From Incurvaria masculella (taxonomy: Eukaryota; Arthropoda; Insecta; Lepidoptera; Incurvariidae): 64,000 nt of DNA. A program made the translations under genes and the position numbers. Numbering within the stretch: the first letter of the stretch is position 1; each line of letters opens with the position of its first letter. The notes beneath the pieces are model-generated. The model saw only the letters and a program-made list of their open reading frames with translations, made no database searches and had not been told where the DNA came from. Location: the NCBI GenBank assembly GCA_946894095.1, contig OX335659.1:5959501-6023500 (forward strand), in the 5' to 3' direction. Positions 21,695-34,617 of the stretch are shown here, one piece after another.

Positions 21695-22330
21695 TAACCA
21701 ATAAAAACCGATAAATAACTTTAAAATGTACTTATTATTGTTATGTCTCGTTTTGGTTGAATAGCCAATGTCATCCAGCAGCCTCCAAGCCCCAGCCGTC
21801 ATGGGCTAAAACTGGCTAAAACTTGATTTTCGTTGAGACAAAATAAATTACTACCACACGAAAACATTTTCTAAATGTCATTTTAGAGACTTGATTGTAC
21901 GATTAAAATAACATTGATGGCATCGGCACATTATCTATGCTGCAGTGGGCATTTACCAGATAAAAGAGAAAATTGTTGAACCAATTCGACCGTGGCAACT
22001 TTAACTACAAAGGAAATACCGTTTTTTTATTTTTCAAACAAAAAAAGCAGTCATTTCCGAAATGAAACGGCAAAAAAGTAATGAACTGTGACGCTTAGCT
22101 TAGATGTTCTCGTTACGAAGTCGATAACATTAGAAGCACATTCGAAAACGTTATGAAAATATTGTTATTATCAAGAATAGATTGTTATTATATTTAATTT
22201 AATGTTTTCTATAACGGATTTCTTTTTTTTCTTTTTATTTTAAAATATATTACATATTTAATGGAACCATTTTCTAAAATTAAGCATCCTTAGAGAAGAC
22301 AATAAAAAAAAGTTTTCCAGACACATTTAC
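21695..22330. other. Unassigned stretch
   Basis: AT-rich, no supported feature. Confidence 0.35.
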
Positions 22331-22646
22331 TTTTTTGGGTTCCGTACCCAAAGGGTGCCAACGGAACCCTATTACTAAGATTCCGCTGTCCGTCCGTCCA
22401 TCCGTCCGTCTATCTGTCCGTCCGTCCGTCCGTTCGTCCGTCCGTCCGACCGTCCGTCACAGGGCTGTATCTCATGAACCGTAATAGGTAGGCAGCTTAA
22501 ATGTTCATACAGTGTGTATTTATTTTTCCGCTAAATAGATAAAATTTTAAAATAATAAAAATTAAATAAAACGTGATTTTTTTAATCTTGTACGATGGTA
22601 CGGAACCCTTCGTGAGCAAGTCCGACTCGCGCTTGGCCGGTTTTTT
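22331..22646 (-). mobile_element. GACG element, full-length copy
   Basis: Minus-strand copy with both ends (hairpin at 22337-22371; TTGGCCGGTTTTTT at 22634-22646) and an imperfect CCGT tract containing TATCTGTCC and CCGACCGTCC variants. Confidence 0.88.
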
Positions 22647-23474
22647 CTTTAGCATTTATTCATAATAAGTACTGCCTACGTAAATTATAAGAAAAGGCAA
22701 TAGTTTTCAGTTGTGTCTGGCGATTTTCGACAGCGGCCACGCTAGACCCCCGACGAGGAAGCGGGAGGGACTAGCAGTGCTTTGTGTTATTTTCTTTTAT
22801 CCTTTTGTATTGGTTCAGCTTGATTGATGAAACTAATATCCACTCCGTTGTGGAAAACGACTTCGAATCTACATACAACATGGCATCCTATAGTGTGGTA
22901 GGCAACCAATGCTAGATAACTTTATCGCTACCCAAACTACCAAGTTAATTTGTTTCGTCCGTTAAGGCTTGGAAATATTTAATGACTTCATTTGTAGGTT
23001 CATTTACAATACAAATGTGGTTGAATTTTAATTCACCTTTATTGTATTGCTTTTCTCCTTCAGACTATTGACCTTGTACATAGGTTTCCATGGTAACATT
23101 TTACATTAGTGCATTGTTTTAAAGACCTTTTAACCACACGCGCGAAACTGGACTGAGATTACACGGTAATTATCGTGTTAAAGATGAGCAATATTAGAGA
23201 ATTTATAAAAACCGTTACCCAACTTGAAACTTAACAAAACGAACTTCCTATCGACCAAAAGATGTGAACATTTGGAATATTCTAACAGATTTACAATCGC
23301 TGTCAATAAACGAATTTAAAAACAGACGGATAATAAAATGTAGCGTAGGAGAACATTTACATAATCGAAACTGCATACATGCAGCACTAAACACTGTCAA
23401 TGATAGATCAATAATTTGCAAAAATTAAACTTTTTGCAGAATAAGAAATTTATTTATACCAGCATTTAGTTATA
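22647..23474. other. Unassigned stretch
   Basis: No recognised gene or repeat boundary. Confidence 0.35.
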
Positions 23475-23862
23475 CCAGCTCGTATCTTAGTAGTGCGGGG
23501 ACTTGCTTAGCATACCAGAGGTCTGCGTTCAAATCCTCGCCCCGTTCGTGCACCAAGCATTTCCTCTCGAATGCGAGCTGCTCCATTGTTCAAAATCCAT
23601 GTAAAACTGTAGGTTCATTCCCCTACTACGTGGGAGGGTTAAGGTCCGCCCGGGATGGTACCATCGCATTGGATGAAAATATGTTCAAAGCGGAAATGAA
23701 AAAAATGTCCGTGTTGTCCATCCAGTTCAATGTAGCCGTGCTCATGAAGGAAGGTCCTGTCGTGGCACCTAATTCCTTCGGGAATGTGGTGTATTGGGCT
23801 TATAATCATAACAATAGTTATGTGGTATTAGACATCCATGTCAGGTTTAATGAAAAAAAAAA
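23475..23862 (+). mobile_element. Near full-length tRNA-head SINE
   Basis: Head CCAGCTCGTATCTTAGTAGT with B-box-like GTTCAAATCC; spacer, body and tail in normal order, ending in AATGAAAAAAAAAA. The head mixes features of the 3176-type (GCGGGGACTTGCTTAGCATA) and Glu-type (TTCAAATCCTCGCCCC) heads. Confidence 0.82.
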
Positions 23863-24087
23863 CGTTGATTAAGCAAATCATCACATCATTTTAATATTAC
23901 TATTATGGTATTTTCGCTATGGTAAACCAGTTAAACTAAATTTTTGTTATTAAAAATCTAGGAGCCCTCCAGAAGCTTTCATGTACTTGTCTGCAGGTAA
24001 TGAAATAAAAATAAATGAAAGGGAAAAGGAAGATAATATTTCTCGTTGAACCTGGAGCCTCTGGCGGCGCCGCCGTCTTCTACCACG

Positions 24088-24560
24088 CTATTCAAATTCA
24101 AATTAAAAAAACTTTAATACAATTATAAGAAAAAGAGTAAGTACACCTTTAATTACAATTCTTAGCGATCTAAAATTCGTTTCTAGCCTGTATTGCGATG
24201 GCTAGGTTTTTTTAACGCAGGTTCTTTTAATTACTTATGATCGATACTCTTAAGTACTTTATTAATTAGTAATAAAGTTATATTAATGACTTAACATATT
24301 ACACACATGCAAGCACTACATAAAAAGTATCTAAATTAAAATGTTTGTTAATAAATTTTCACATTCCAATCGACCTAATTCTATGAAATACTTCTGAAGA
24401 TTCTTTTTAAATGATTTTTTATTTAAATTTAAACTAGGTTGTATTATATCTGTAATCTTGTTAAATAACCTCGGCCCCAAAAAGCATATTTTCAAGCAAA
24501 AAGAAATCTTTGCCCAAAAGCAGTGTTTGTTGGTGTTGTGCACAAGTTGTGCATAAGTGT
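24088..24560 (-). pseudogene. LINE reverse-transcriptase C-terminus and 3' tail
   Basis: Minus-strand frame at 24331-24543 contains CFLGPRLFNKITDIIQPSLN followed by KKSFKKNLQKYFIELG. The G-P-x-L/I-x-N-x-I/L-P/T…FKKxLKxY pattern is typical of the extreme C-terminus of Jockey/RTE-like LINE polyproteins. Downstream on the minus strand comes an AT-rich 3' UTR ending TAATTTGAATTTGAATA at 24088, a common LINE-style tail. The copy is 5'-truncated. Confidence 0.6.
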
Positions 24561-24814
24561 GAGTGTCAATAGTGATTTATTAATTTTGAATACACCGCTA
24601 CGAATTGTAAAAAAACATAATTTTAGGGTAAGTTTCACAAATGTTACAGAAAAAACAATGTACCGTTTCATCAAAGCATGAAACGGTTCGTGGAGCAAGG
24701 TTTGGACAAGAGCAGCGAATGAGTGACAAAATAATGTCGAAGTAAATTTTCAGAGCAGAGCAAGTGAAACTGTCGTGCCCAGGCAGCCTACGATAATGTA
24801 CCAAGACGAGGGGA
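24561..24814. other. Unassigned stretch
   Basis: Upstream of the LINE fragment on its coding strand; may include more decayed LINE sequence, but no motif is visible. Confidence 0.3.
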
Positions 24815-24957
24815 GGTTACCGTGGTAAATAAACTCGCCGGGTGAACAGGAAAGGGGGTGATTAAATCTGACATTTAGTTGCGTTTCGTACTATGCTGAC
24901 TGGTAAATTTCAGTTCACTATACAGTTTACCCGGCGCTTTAATTGACAATGGTAACC
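24815..24957. mobile_element. MITE family L, copy 1 (complete)
   Basis: 143 bp bounded by GGTTACC and GGTAACC, with longer inverted similarity (GTGGTAAATAAACTCGCCGG against CCGGCGCTTTAATTGACAAT). Related partial copies lie at 36275-36364 (inverted) and 46626-46712. Confidence 0.7.
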
Positions 24958-27732
24958 ATGACATTCGTAAAGGTCAGGTACGTGGCACCCGTAATCGTAG
25001 AGCACGTATCAAAATATGTATCCATGTAAAGGAAAAGAAATAGGTATACTGTGATGAACCATACGCATACTCCTTCGGGTAACCGACGTGATGGTATTTG
25101 TATACGTATGCATGGTAAGTGGTGGTCAATCTTCCACAAGGATCACATAAATGTTTTAAATGTCTATTGGAATTAATAAATAAATTAATAAATTTAAATT
25201 TAATAATAATTTAAAAATTGTTACTATCTGTAAAAAAAAATATTTCCATAATTCTTTTTTTTTATGTTTAAATTATTTCAATATTGTATAATGACTGACG
25301 GAATTCATAAAATTGATAATATTATGTAATGTGTGTACAGTTATAGGTATCAATTTACCTAAAATAAAACTATATGATCATTAATTTTATTCACAGTATA
25401 TATTTATTTAACAAATTTTAGGTTTAAATAATTTAATACAAAAATAAGGCTTAAAAAATATAAACCTAAAACTGGAAAACCTTAGGGATTCTATAAGGCC
25501 GCTCCGAGCTACAGAGACAGAAACCGCCGAATGTATTATTGTACTATTATTATTATTAGATGTACTGGACTAAACGTGTAGGTAGATTTATGTGCATATT
25601 TCACCTTAAAACCATAAGTAACTACTCTGTTAACGCTCTCACGTGCCGGCAAAACTTATTGCTACAAACATGCACGTACACAATGTCAGACTATATAAAG
25701 TGGGGGCAGCATTTTCCGTCACTAATTAAGAATCCGACGTCGACTTTTCCAGCGAAATGAGCCGCTAGAGCTGAATTATTCATATGGGGCTGTGCGTTTT
25801 TCTTACAAAACGAGTCGGCCTGTATTTTGCCAAATGACGAGTTGAATAGGACTCCAGCTGTGCGGATATGGTGACTGATAGTTTTAATATTCTAGCGCCG
25901 TGGAGGGTGTGGTATTACTCATTTTAAATACTTGACATATATTAAATAATTCCCCGTCGAACCCATATTTTAAATCAATCTTGCTTTCTTATTGTAACTG
26001 AGAAGGCAGGACTCGAGATGCCTGCACTGCATGAACTCATTATTTTCTAAATTAATGGTAACGTCATCTACATTGAAGAATTATAAAATTGATAATGAAA
26101 ATATGCAAAAATTATTTTGCTCTGCACATTCGTAGGAATTAGGTGGGAAACTGTAATTTTTTTTTTTAAAACATTTATGAAAGTATTTTAATTTAGATCG
26201 CATCAATTAATTTATGAATTTAATGTAGTACTAAAAGATTATTCCGTACGTGTATTTAATTGTCTAAAAGCGTATTATCTAAGCCACTGAGCGCCTATCT
26301 GGTGTCACGAGGGGTGTTAAATTTCTCTGATATCAGTGAGGCAGGTCCCGAAAATTAGTCTTATTCTGAGCCCCTTTTTATTAATTTTAGATTTAGATCT
26401 TCCCAGATTATATTAAATTGATTCATTCTTTTATTATTTTATTTATTTAACATTGATTCGTTCTTTTATTTCCCTTCGTACGACTTAAATGATTGAGGTC
26501 TACGTACTGAACTCACTACCCCGATTCATCACTTTGCACATTGAGCAGTACAAAGAGTTTGCCATTGTATTACTTACAATAGCAATGAACAGGGCTCTTT
26601 GATATGAAATACAGTGTGAGCCCGTTTTGTTTGCTCGCCAGTGTAGAATGGAGCGGTCACTAACCTTCGCAGGTACCTAATTTTTTTGTTGTGAATATTA
26701 GGGAATCGTGTATCACTAAAACCCTTGGTACTTCAAGATTGATCGATGCGACCTAACCATTTTAATAAAATCTTATGTCGTTGCCTGACTTTCTGCAAGC
26801 ATTTGCTTTGCTGTAATCCAATCTGGATTATTACTTGTTTATGTGCACAAACATTACGTAAACATACATACGTAGATTATTTTGCATGTAGAGGAATGTA
26901 TACATATTGAGCACATACATTCATTGTCATCGTTTTAATTATGCCGCTGATGGGGAACTAATCCCATATAGATAAATTGTAATGTATACCTGTATCTGTG
27001 ATTTCTCCAAATAAATGAATACATTAAATTATCATACTAACAGTTCATCCGATACCATTATTCTATTACTGACTCAAAATCAACGTTCATATGTAAATAC
27101 AAACGTCATCTGTAATATTATCCTTTCGCACGGTCTGTCACTGCATGGATTTGGCGATACCAGCTGCTCGACTTGTCAGTCCATCCGTGCCATTACACAC
27201 TGACTCTTCGACGGCGGCGCGAGAATTTCTATAGCTTGGCCTCTGTCGGTTATCTATATCTCGCACAGACAGGGCCCACTGCGATCGCGTACGCGCGGGA
27301 TCAGATAACGCACGGTGTATCCTTGCGTGCTTCTCCTTTTAAAGTCCTTGCTCTCGCGAACTACATGTGCCGGATAAAAGCATTAATGGAATAAGAAACT
27401 CCGCGGTGATATCAGATGCTAGATATGAGAATAGCAGCTTTAAAGTGTCGAAAACATAACTTACGATGTGTATTGCGGTGCGTGAGGGTTGAATTTATTG
27501 ACACAAAAATGGAAAACTATTTATTGTTTGAGCTGGTTGCTCTGTTATAAAACCAGCCTGAAAGCTTGAGCAACAGGCGTTTTAGAAGTGAAGCCAATAT
27601 AACTAGTATTTAGTCTAGTCAAATAGTAATTTCTCTTCTTTTATTGTGATTTGATTTATAGTATCCTTCCTGCCTTTAATTTTATGTTACTTACGTTTTC
27701 AGCACTTTAAGACAAATTTTTTAAGAACATTA
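24958..27732. other. Long unassigned stretch
   Basis: Mostly AT-rich, with long A/T runs at 25140-25460. Short frames (25560-25760, 27015-27394) lack motifs. No transposon ends seen. It is one of the largest stretches without visible repeats and may be host intergenic or intronic DNA. Confidence 0.35.
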
Positions 27733-28330
27733 GAGTCGTATTCTTTGCGTAAAAAAATCAAAACGCACAAAAGTTTTGTGCAAAACATCAAAACCATGCA
27801 TATCGTATAAAATGGCACTTATCACTGCATAAGGCGCCCACATATTAAGCTTACATTTAAAGCTGAAATTGCTACTGAAAGAAAGAAGAAAGAAAAAATC
27901 TAACCTAACCTAACCTAACCTAACCTAACCTAACCTAGTCTAAACTAACCTTACCTAACCTGATCTAACCTAGCCTAACCTTACAGTATTTTTTTGTTGA
28001 ATTGATACCAAATACATTGGCGCGCGGGTGAATACTTTAAATGTATGTCGTTTAGGGCGTTTATCGAATGATTTTTTTGCGTTATACAATTTGCATGGTA
28101 CTCTTTTTTTGTTTCAGATTGAATCTAAAGCTCAATGCAGATGCTCAAATTTTATACGTTGTGACTTTTATAACATATGCGTGAAGAAAACAGTAATTTT
28201 AATTTTTAAACCTTTTGATGCACTATGTAAATTATACGATCTGCCGATTATACGTTGTGCATGGTTTTTAATTTTTCATCGAAACATTATTTTTTACGAT
28301 CTGCATTTTATACGTTCCGCCGTTCCCCCG
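27733..28330. mobile_element. Foldback element E, copy 1
   Basis: Left arm carries AAAACCATGCATATCGTATA and GCATAAGGCGCCC. Right arm carries the reverse motifs ATTATACGTTGTGCATGG and TTATACGATCTGCC repeatedly. A telomere-type tract fills the centre. The same design, with AACGTATAAT units in the left arm and ATTATACGTT units in the right, is clearer at 34618-35256. Confidence 0.65.
27900..27987 (-). repeat. Interstitial TTAGG-type telomere repeat
   Basis: About 17 TAACC units, the complement of insect TTAGG, perfect in the first part and then with variants (TAGTC, TAAAC, TTACC, TGATC). It lies in the centre of foldback element E. Confidence 0.9.
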
Positions 28331-28773
28331 AATATTATGCATAATCAATCAGTGATCCCAACATTTAATAAAAAGTTCCATTAATTAATTTTTAGATTCA
28401 GAAGCCCAGTGAATATTTCTCATTTATTCAAGCTTATTTTATTGTGAAAACTTCAGAGCAAAGTAAATGCTAAAAATAAAAGTCATCATTCTATTAAGTG
28501 TAATCTTAGTCCGTTGCAAAAAGCCGACCAATAGGATTGTACATGATTGTATCCAACTTTGTGTTGTAATGCCTTCAACCATATGCCATTTGACACCTTC
28601 AAGCAATTGTGCTTCCATTGTGCCGACCTTTCGTAAAGCCGTTTAATGGAATATTAAGGTGAGATAAAACGCACGGTAATTTCAAATCATATATTACTTC
28701 AAAATGTATGATTTGTGATTAAATATTTTTTTTAAATAGTAATATTTACCGATCTTCTAGATCTTTTATCTAT

Positions 28774-28938
28774 AGGGACGGGAAACTATGTCATCGACTC
28801 CCTGCAGATTTTTTTCCCTCTATGTACAACCTGGAGTCCTTCAAACATAGTGTGAAGAATTATCTGGCCGGCCGGCATGGTTTTCGCAGCCCCTGTGAAA
28901 TTCCGAAAGCCCATGGGCGCCATATATGCTTAACATAA
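28774..28938 (+). pseudogene. Jockey-like LINE C-terminal fragment
   Basis: Frame reading GKLCHRLPADFFPSMYNLES followed by FKHSVKNYLAGRH and a stop at 28936-28938. The L-P-A-x-x-F-P-x-x-Y-N-L-x-x-F-K-x-x-V-x-x-Y-L order is the conserved C-terminal tail of many arthropod Jockey/CR1-like reverse-transcriptase polyproteins. The last ~50 bp (TTTTCGCAGCCCC…CCCATGGGC) also occur inverted inside the Helitron at 14790-14830. Nothing upstream of the fragment is recognised. Confidence 0.62.
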
Positions 28939-28975
28939 AATAAGAGTAATATTTGTATTCATGGAACTGTATATA

Positions 28976-29175
28976 GATGGGTTACCACACCTAATTTCAT
29001 GATATTAGCCCAACACACCACACAGGAACTAGGTGCCATGCTTCCTAATAGCTATATTTAAATTAGATGGAAAAATCGGTAAATCTTTATTGCCGCTTAG
29101 ACCATGGTGTATTAAATGAGATGGTACAGCACGGGCTACAGTTCTATTTGGGATCCGAATTAAGAACTACAAATC
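28976..29175 (-). mobile_element. SINE body fragment
   Basis: Minus-strand tail and body (ATATTAGCCCAACACACCAC; GGAACTAGGTGCCATGC), degraded and headless. Confidence 0.65.
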
Positions 29176-32166
29176 CCTTAGTCGCCTCTTACGACATGCA
29201 GGGGAAGAAATGCAGTGGGCCTAAGGTTTTTTTGCTTGACTGAACCCATATAGCACAAATATAATAGCACGAATAAAATCGTAATTAATTTAATTAGCAT
29301 ACTTAATCATTTAAAGCATGGATTGTTTCCTGTTACTTTAAACAGGTTGTTTGATAATTCGATACATTCCTTCTAAGGGGTCATTCTAGAGCTAATTTGC
29401 AACACATTTGATCCAGTGAAATGGGGGGGCTAAAATCAATAGTTTTTGAGTTATTTCAATTTTAAGTTTTTTGAAGGACACCTTTCTACATGCGAAAATA
29501 AGTTATCATTTGTATTAAGCCATATTCTGATTGCAAACCCTAGAAGCAAATCATAATGAACCAGCTTTCGGATATTACCCTAAATTTCGAGCTTAAATTA
29601 TGATCACTTTCTTATGGTCTTACTGGAAAGTTCATAATTTTCCTACCGCTGCCGGAGCAGACTTCGAACCACATAATTTCCTCATTCCTCACAATATGCC
29701 CCCATACTTATCCACCCACAATAGTATCCGTAATTCCTCGTGCGTCGGCTCCCCTATTACCCCCCGCCGCATGCCCGCTCTTCCAGCTGGAGTGCGATTA
29801 CGATATCACAGTCAAGGGAAAATTGATAAAAGTAGCTCATGCAAGACTTGGTCAAACAATAATTGAATCTGAATAGCTGAATACATCGTGCCAGAAAAAC
29901 GGGCAATAAAGTTCAATTAATTCGGCTACAGATACAGCGAGGTAGAGCCCCGCTTAGGCGCCTGGCCAAGATTCATCGAAGGAGTTTGGTTTTTGGTTAC
30001 CACCGATTTCTATTAACTAAATTTGCTGATGTCGCCTTTTTAGAATATTAATTTAATACCAAATTATAATATATTTTTTCCATTCCAATAGAGCTTACTA
30101 CCTATAGATTTATATTTAAAATAGACAGTTTTTAGAACTCTCCACGTTATCATTATGAAAAACATTTACCTGGAGGGGTTGATTCCTTGATCCCGTTACT
30201 ACTCTCTAGTTACACTATCAATTCCTTATATTACGGGCGATAACTCTTTACATTCTCTTAATGTATTACTATGTTTTTGAAATTTTGAATTCTAAAATAA
30301 ATCGTCAACATTTACGTGTATGTTTTAATTATTTTGATTACATTTACCATGAGGATATTGGCTAAAAACATTGGAATAAAGTTGTCTTTTTTACCTTCAT
30401 TTTAATTATTTGTACTGAAAAATACAGATATTTCTTTAGATTTCCTGTGACTTTAAGACAGCCTTAAAGGTTAACTTACATCTGAAAAATCTGTGAGAAA
30501 ATAATAAATAAAGTAACTCTGCCTTATAGCTAGCGACATTGGCCTAATATCGAGAAGGTACGAAAAAAAGGTTGTCTACCCAGAGGGCATTGCTACTAAA
30601 AACTAATTACTCAGCATCAAATAAACCGACGCCGACGACGACGGTTTTTAAATGGCATCGCAGTGAGTTGCTCAGAGGCCAAGCGGTCGCAAGCAAGCAA
30701 GTCGTACAAAGGTATTCGTGCAACTGTTCGCAGACGCGAGGTACAGTCATGGTAATCGCGCCCGCTCGTGCAGTGCGTGCCGCGACGCTTTGTGCGGAGC
30801 AAGTTGTTGTGAAGCGATCTATAATGAACCGAATTACTCCCCCGGGGTGTCGTTACCCTGGAGCGGGGTACGGGGCGAGGGGAGCATGGAAATTGTTTTT
30901 TTTTGTCTGAGCACCGATGGGTACTTTTATATTTCAATGGACTATTTCGTGCAGGAATACACAGGAGAATCACATGAAATTGTTAAGCAATGTCATGATT
31001 ACAGAAGCCCGGATATGTATTTATTTATAGGTACATCAGCTGTATAATATAAAAACATTTATATAACTAGGCTAACAGTAAAATACTACAAGAGTAAGTA
31101 GCACTTTCATGGTGTGAGTGCGAATAATAGGTATACTATACACTTAAATTAAGCTACTATTAGTAATTTAAATTATTGCAACAAAAGATAAATTACATGA
31201 AAAGGTGTATTCATCTATTCAATTTCTGACAAATATGAACTGATATGACGTTTACAATGATTTTAATGTTTTAAAAATACCCTCACTTCCACAGCGAAGA
31301 GCTGAAAATAATTGGTCAAACTTATGCATAAAAACATATATAAATTTGCTATGTACTTTATGATACACTTTACTGACACATATTGATTGCATTTATAATT
31401 AGATAAATAGCTGAGATAATGGAAAAACGGTGTTCACCAGCAGGTTGATTGTCTTCTCCAGAATTAGGGTTCGTTTTCAGTTTCGTTTCGAATCGTTTCG
31501 GTTGGATTCTACCCTCGCTGCCTCTGCTGATTCGCCTCAATCTAGGCGACGCGGTAAGAGCCTCCTGAATTTCGATGGTTAAAAAAGTACATTTGTAGAT
31601 TGATGGTCAAGCCTTATTTAAAGCTAAAACTGTAAAACCGCGTTGCTTTGATCGCTCAAACGGGGAAAATATGCTTAAAAACCAAAAAAAGGGTTAACTA
31701 AGACTGGGAGCCTCAGATGTATATGATTATTTGTTTAAAATATAGCTGAATAATCAATTTAACTTTTATCTTTTCGGTACTTTCAAAATTAATTGGATTT
31801 TTTCACCCCCACAAAAATTTAAACGCCTGTTATTCTACAAATATTTAATGCAAGAGAAACACGTTTTCTACGCCAAAACATGTCCGGTTTGATAATTTTG
31901 TTCTTGAATCCTATTATTCCATGTTTTCATGACCGAGTTTCATTTTGGGCATTATAATATTCCAGTAAATATAAAAACTTTGATAAAACAATTTGAAAAT
32001 TTAGATGACTACGTACTCGTTGGATGTTGTTGGCATAATTTAAACCAAATATCTTTTATTTTAATGGAGTAGAAAATGGCTTTCCACTTTTGTATGGGCC
32101 GACACGAAAAAATAAATGGCAGAATAAAGACACCTTTAAAACGGGGTCTACCGTATGCGATCATGT
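29176..32166. other. Long unassigned stretch with a GC-richer patch
   Basis: No repeat boundaries. At 30600-30880 the sequence is GC-richer, with overlapping ~110-codon frames on both strands. Their translations are R/C-rich or shifted copies of each other, so I do not call a gene. It could be a promoter-proximal exon of a host gene, but no splice or domain evidence supports that. Confidence 0.35.
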
Positions 32167-32370
32167 AAAACTGGCCAAGTGCGAGTCGGACTCACACACG
32201 AAGGGTTTCGTACCAATTTAACACAAAAAAATCACGTTTTTTGTATGGGACTCCCCATTATTTTTATATTTTTTTTATTTTATCAATTTGTTGTTATAGC
32301 GGCGAAATAAATACACAGCCGCCTACCTATCACGGTTACAGACGGACGGACGGACAGCGGAGTTAAGTAA
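32167..32370 (+). mobile_element. GACG element with internal and 3' deletions
   Basis: Good 5' end (CTGGCCAAGTGCGAGTCGGA) and part of the middle. It jumps from ATCACGGTTACAG to a three-unit GACGG tract and loses the 3' hairpin after GCGGAG. Confidence 0.82.
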
Positions 32371-33608
32371 GTTCGAATTAAGTGAGTTACTAGTATATCT
32401 GTCTGTGCTCTTAAAACTCGGGATTAACTTGCCCGATTCGATGCGGTTTGTATCCACAATTGTTCAATTATACCTATCAATTAGACTTGTTCGTCAAACC
32501 TTAACGCGAGTGGGGCCGCGGACATCCACTAGTCGTACAATATTTGGCAAATACGCCGAAATTACGACAAGAACTTCGATCATCACCAACCAGAATACTT
32601 GAAGAAACATCCGAAGCACTTTAAACCCCCGGAACGTTCGCGCTATACATTTATCACCACGTCATTAGCGCTTCTGTCTTCCCACGAACCGCATGGGACC
32701 TATTCACATCTTCCGCGAGCCGTAGACAAAAAATAACTCGACTAAACTGTACCGAGACAAAGAGGATATAATAAAAAAGATAATTACATTTTGTCCGCCA
32801 TATTTTCATTTCATTTATTATCAAAACAAAAATGTTGTTTGCCCAACATGTGCGCCGTTCCCGAGCGCGGTAGAGCTTTTTCGTTTCGCACCGGCGACTC
32901 CCACTTGCGTTCGTACGGCACGCATCGGTGCACGTGGAGTGGATAGAGCTTCACTGCTAGCGGCTGTGGGTTCGGGGTTGGGCACAGACGAGCAAACAAA
33001 TGCATGTTTGTGGGAAGGGAGCTATTATTGCTTGGATTACGTCATTTGAAAAAATAAACGTCACAATACATACGGCCAAAACAAGTTCGACGTGCGAGCC
33101 TAAGGACATTTGTGATTTGAATTACTTGTACGTATGCAGAGTGCTTAGAATATGTTAAAGATATTTCATGAATAAAAGCAATATTCATAAATATTTCGCG
33201 AAGAAAGTCTGTGTTGCACAAATCTAAATACGAGAATTGTTTAGCAGTTCCCGTAGATTTTCAAGTAAGGTCTAGTGACCAATTTGGGTGGGATGTCATT
33301 ATACAAATCCAGAAGCACCCTGTTTAGGTTCCAATTTATTTATTTTTATTTAGTAATTCTTAGTATAATATAAATTACCAAGCAAATAACTAAAACAGTG
33401 TATTAAATTGGTATAAAAATATTGTTTAACTTTGATGTATTACATTTTACATTGGATGAATTGTTTCTTAGCAATATGGTACTGACTGGCAATTTAACGA
33501 AGACTTAGTATTTCGCTAAGCAATGAAATCAAACTATGCATCGCCTTCTTTTCTGTCATCCCTTAGGAAAAAAAACCGACCGAAAAATGTGCACATAAAG
33601 GTTGTGTA
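32371..33608. other. Unassigned stretch
   Basis: A GC-rich segment at 32820-33000 with no supported exon; otherwise AT-rich. Nothing else recognised. Confidence 0.35.
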
Positions 33609-33775
33609 CCTAAGGTCCAAAACCCATAACATCCAAAAGTACGTATTTTTCGCGTGTATTACAAAATGCATATAATATAATCTAACCTAACCTAACCTAA
33701 TCTAATTGAAAAACTTCCGTATTCATTAATGTTTTGGACGGTATGGGTTTTGGACTTTGTGCTTTTTGGACTTTA
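33609..33775. mobile_element. Small foldback element around a telomere-type tract
   Basis: GGTCCAAAACCCATAACATC on the left and its near inverse (GGTATGGGTTTTGGACTTT) on the right flank a core with TAACC units (33681-33706). Same layout as foldback E at 27.7 kb but with a different arm sequence. Confidence 0.6.
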
Positions 33776-34292
33776 TTTAGTTATTTGACAAATACATACA
33801 TTTTTTACATAACAGAAAACCAAGGCGTAGTGTGTAATGTCCATTATGATGCGTCCCCGTTTAAAAGAGCTGTGCTAAAAGTCATAGCTATAAACAGGAG
33901 TAATAATATTAATGTAAAAAACGTTCCATTATATGTCGCCATAAGGAATGTTGACTCGTTGTTTTCGTAATGACGTTTCACTTACGTCTCTAGCTCTATA
34001 AATGCTTTATACCATGTTTGCCTCTTCCTATACGACGTTGCACTAAATATGTTTTGACGGGCAAGTCGTGATGAATGACAGGAAGAAAGGAAGGACATTT
34101 TCCATTCGCTGTCGCCGCTCTGTCCCTATTCTAAAGTATATTCAATTAAACAATGCTAAGCCTAATAATCCTTCTCTTACAATACGCTAAGAAACACAAA
34201 ACTAACTTTTATAAGCTTTCAATTCAAATAGATGGATGTCGAAATGAAGTAAACGATAATTTGGCGACGGACTGACTTCATACAAAATCAGT
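33776..34292. other. Unassigned stretch
   Basis: No supported feature. The frame starting at 33734 begins inside the foldback arm and has no motif. Confidence 0.35.
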
Positions 34293-34569
34293 AAAAACCG
34301 GCCAAGTGCGAGTCGGGCTCGCACACAAATGGTTCCGTACCATCTTACAAGATTTAACACAAAATCACGTTTTTTTGTATGTATCCCATTAATTTTTAAT
34401 ATTTTGTAAGTTAACCTATTTGTTGTTATGGCGGCAAAATAAATATACACTCTGTGAAAATTTCAGCTACCTACCTATTACGGTTCATGAGATACAGTCC
34501 TGACGGACGGACAGCGGAGGCTCAGTAATACGGTTCCGTTTTCACCCTTTGGGTACGGAACCCTAAAAA
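34293..34569 (+). mobile_element. GACG element with a short GACG tract
   Basis: Both ends are present. The tract is reduced to about two units (GACGGACGGACAGCGG, 34503-34518) and TGTGACA is lost, giving a ~277-bp copy. Confidence 0.88.
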
Positions 34570-34617
34570 GCATGTTTTATGGCAACAAATTCAAGAAAAA
34601 TATTATATATTTCTCTA

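Noticed and set aside
27900..27987. Chromosome end
   Set aside because: The telomere-type tract is short, internal, imperfect and flanked by ordinary repeats on both sides.
30572..31047. Overlapping ~110-codon frames in a GC-rich patch
   Set aside because: Frames on both strands, R/C-rich, no splice or domain evidence; GC content alone explains their length.
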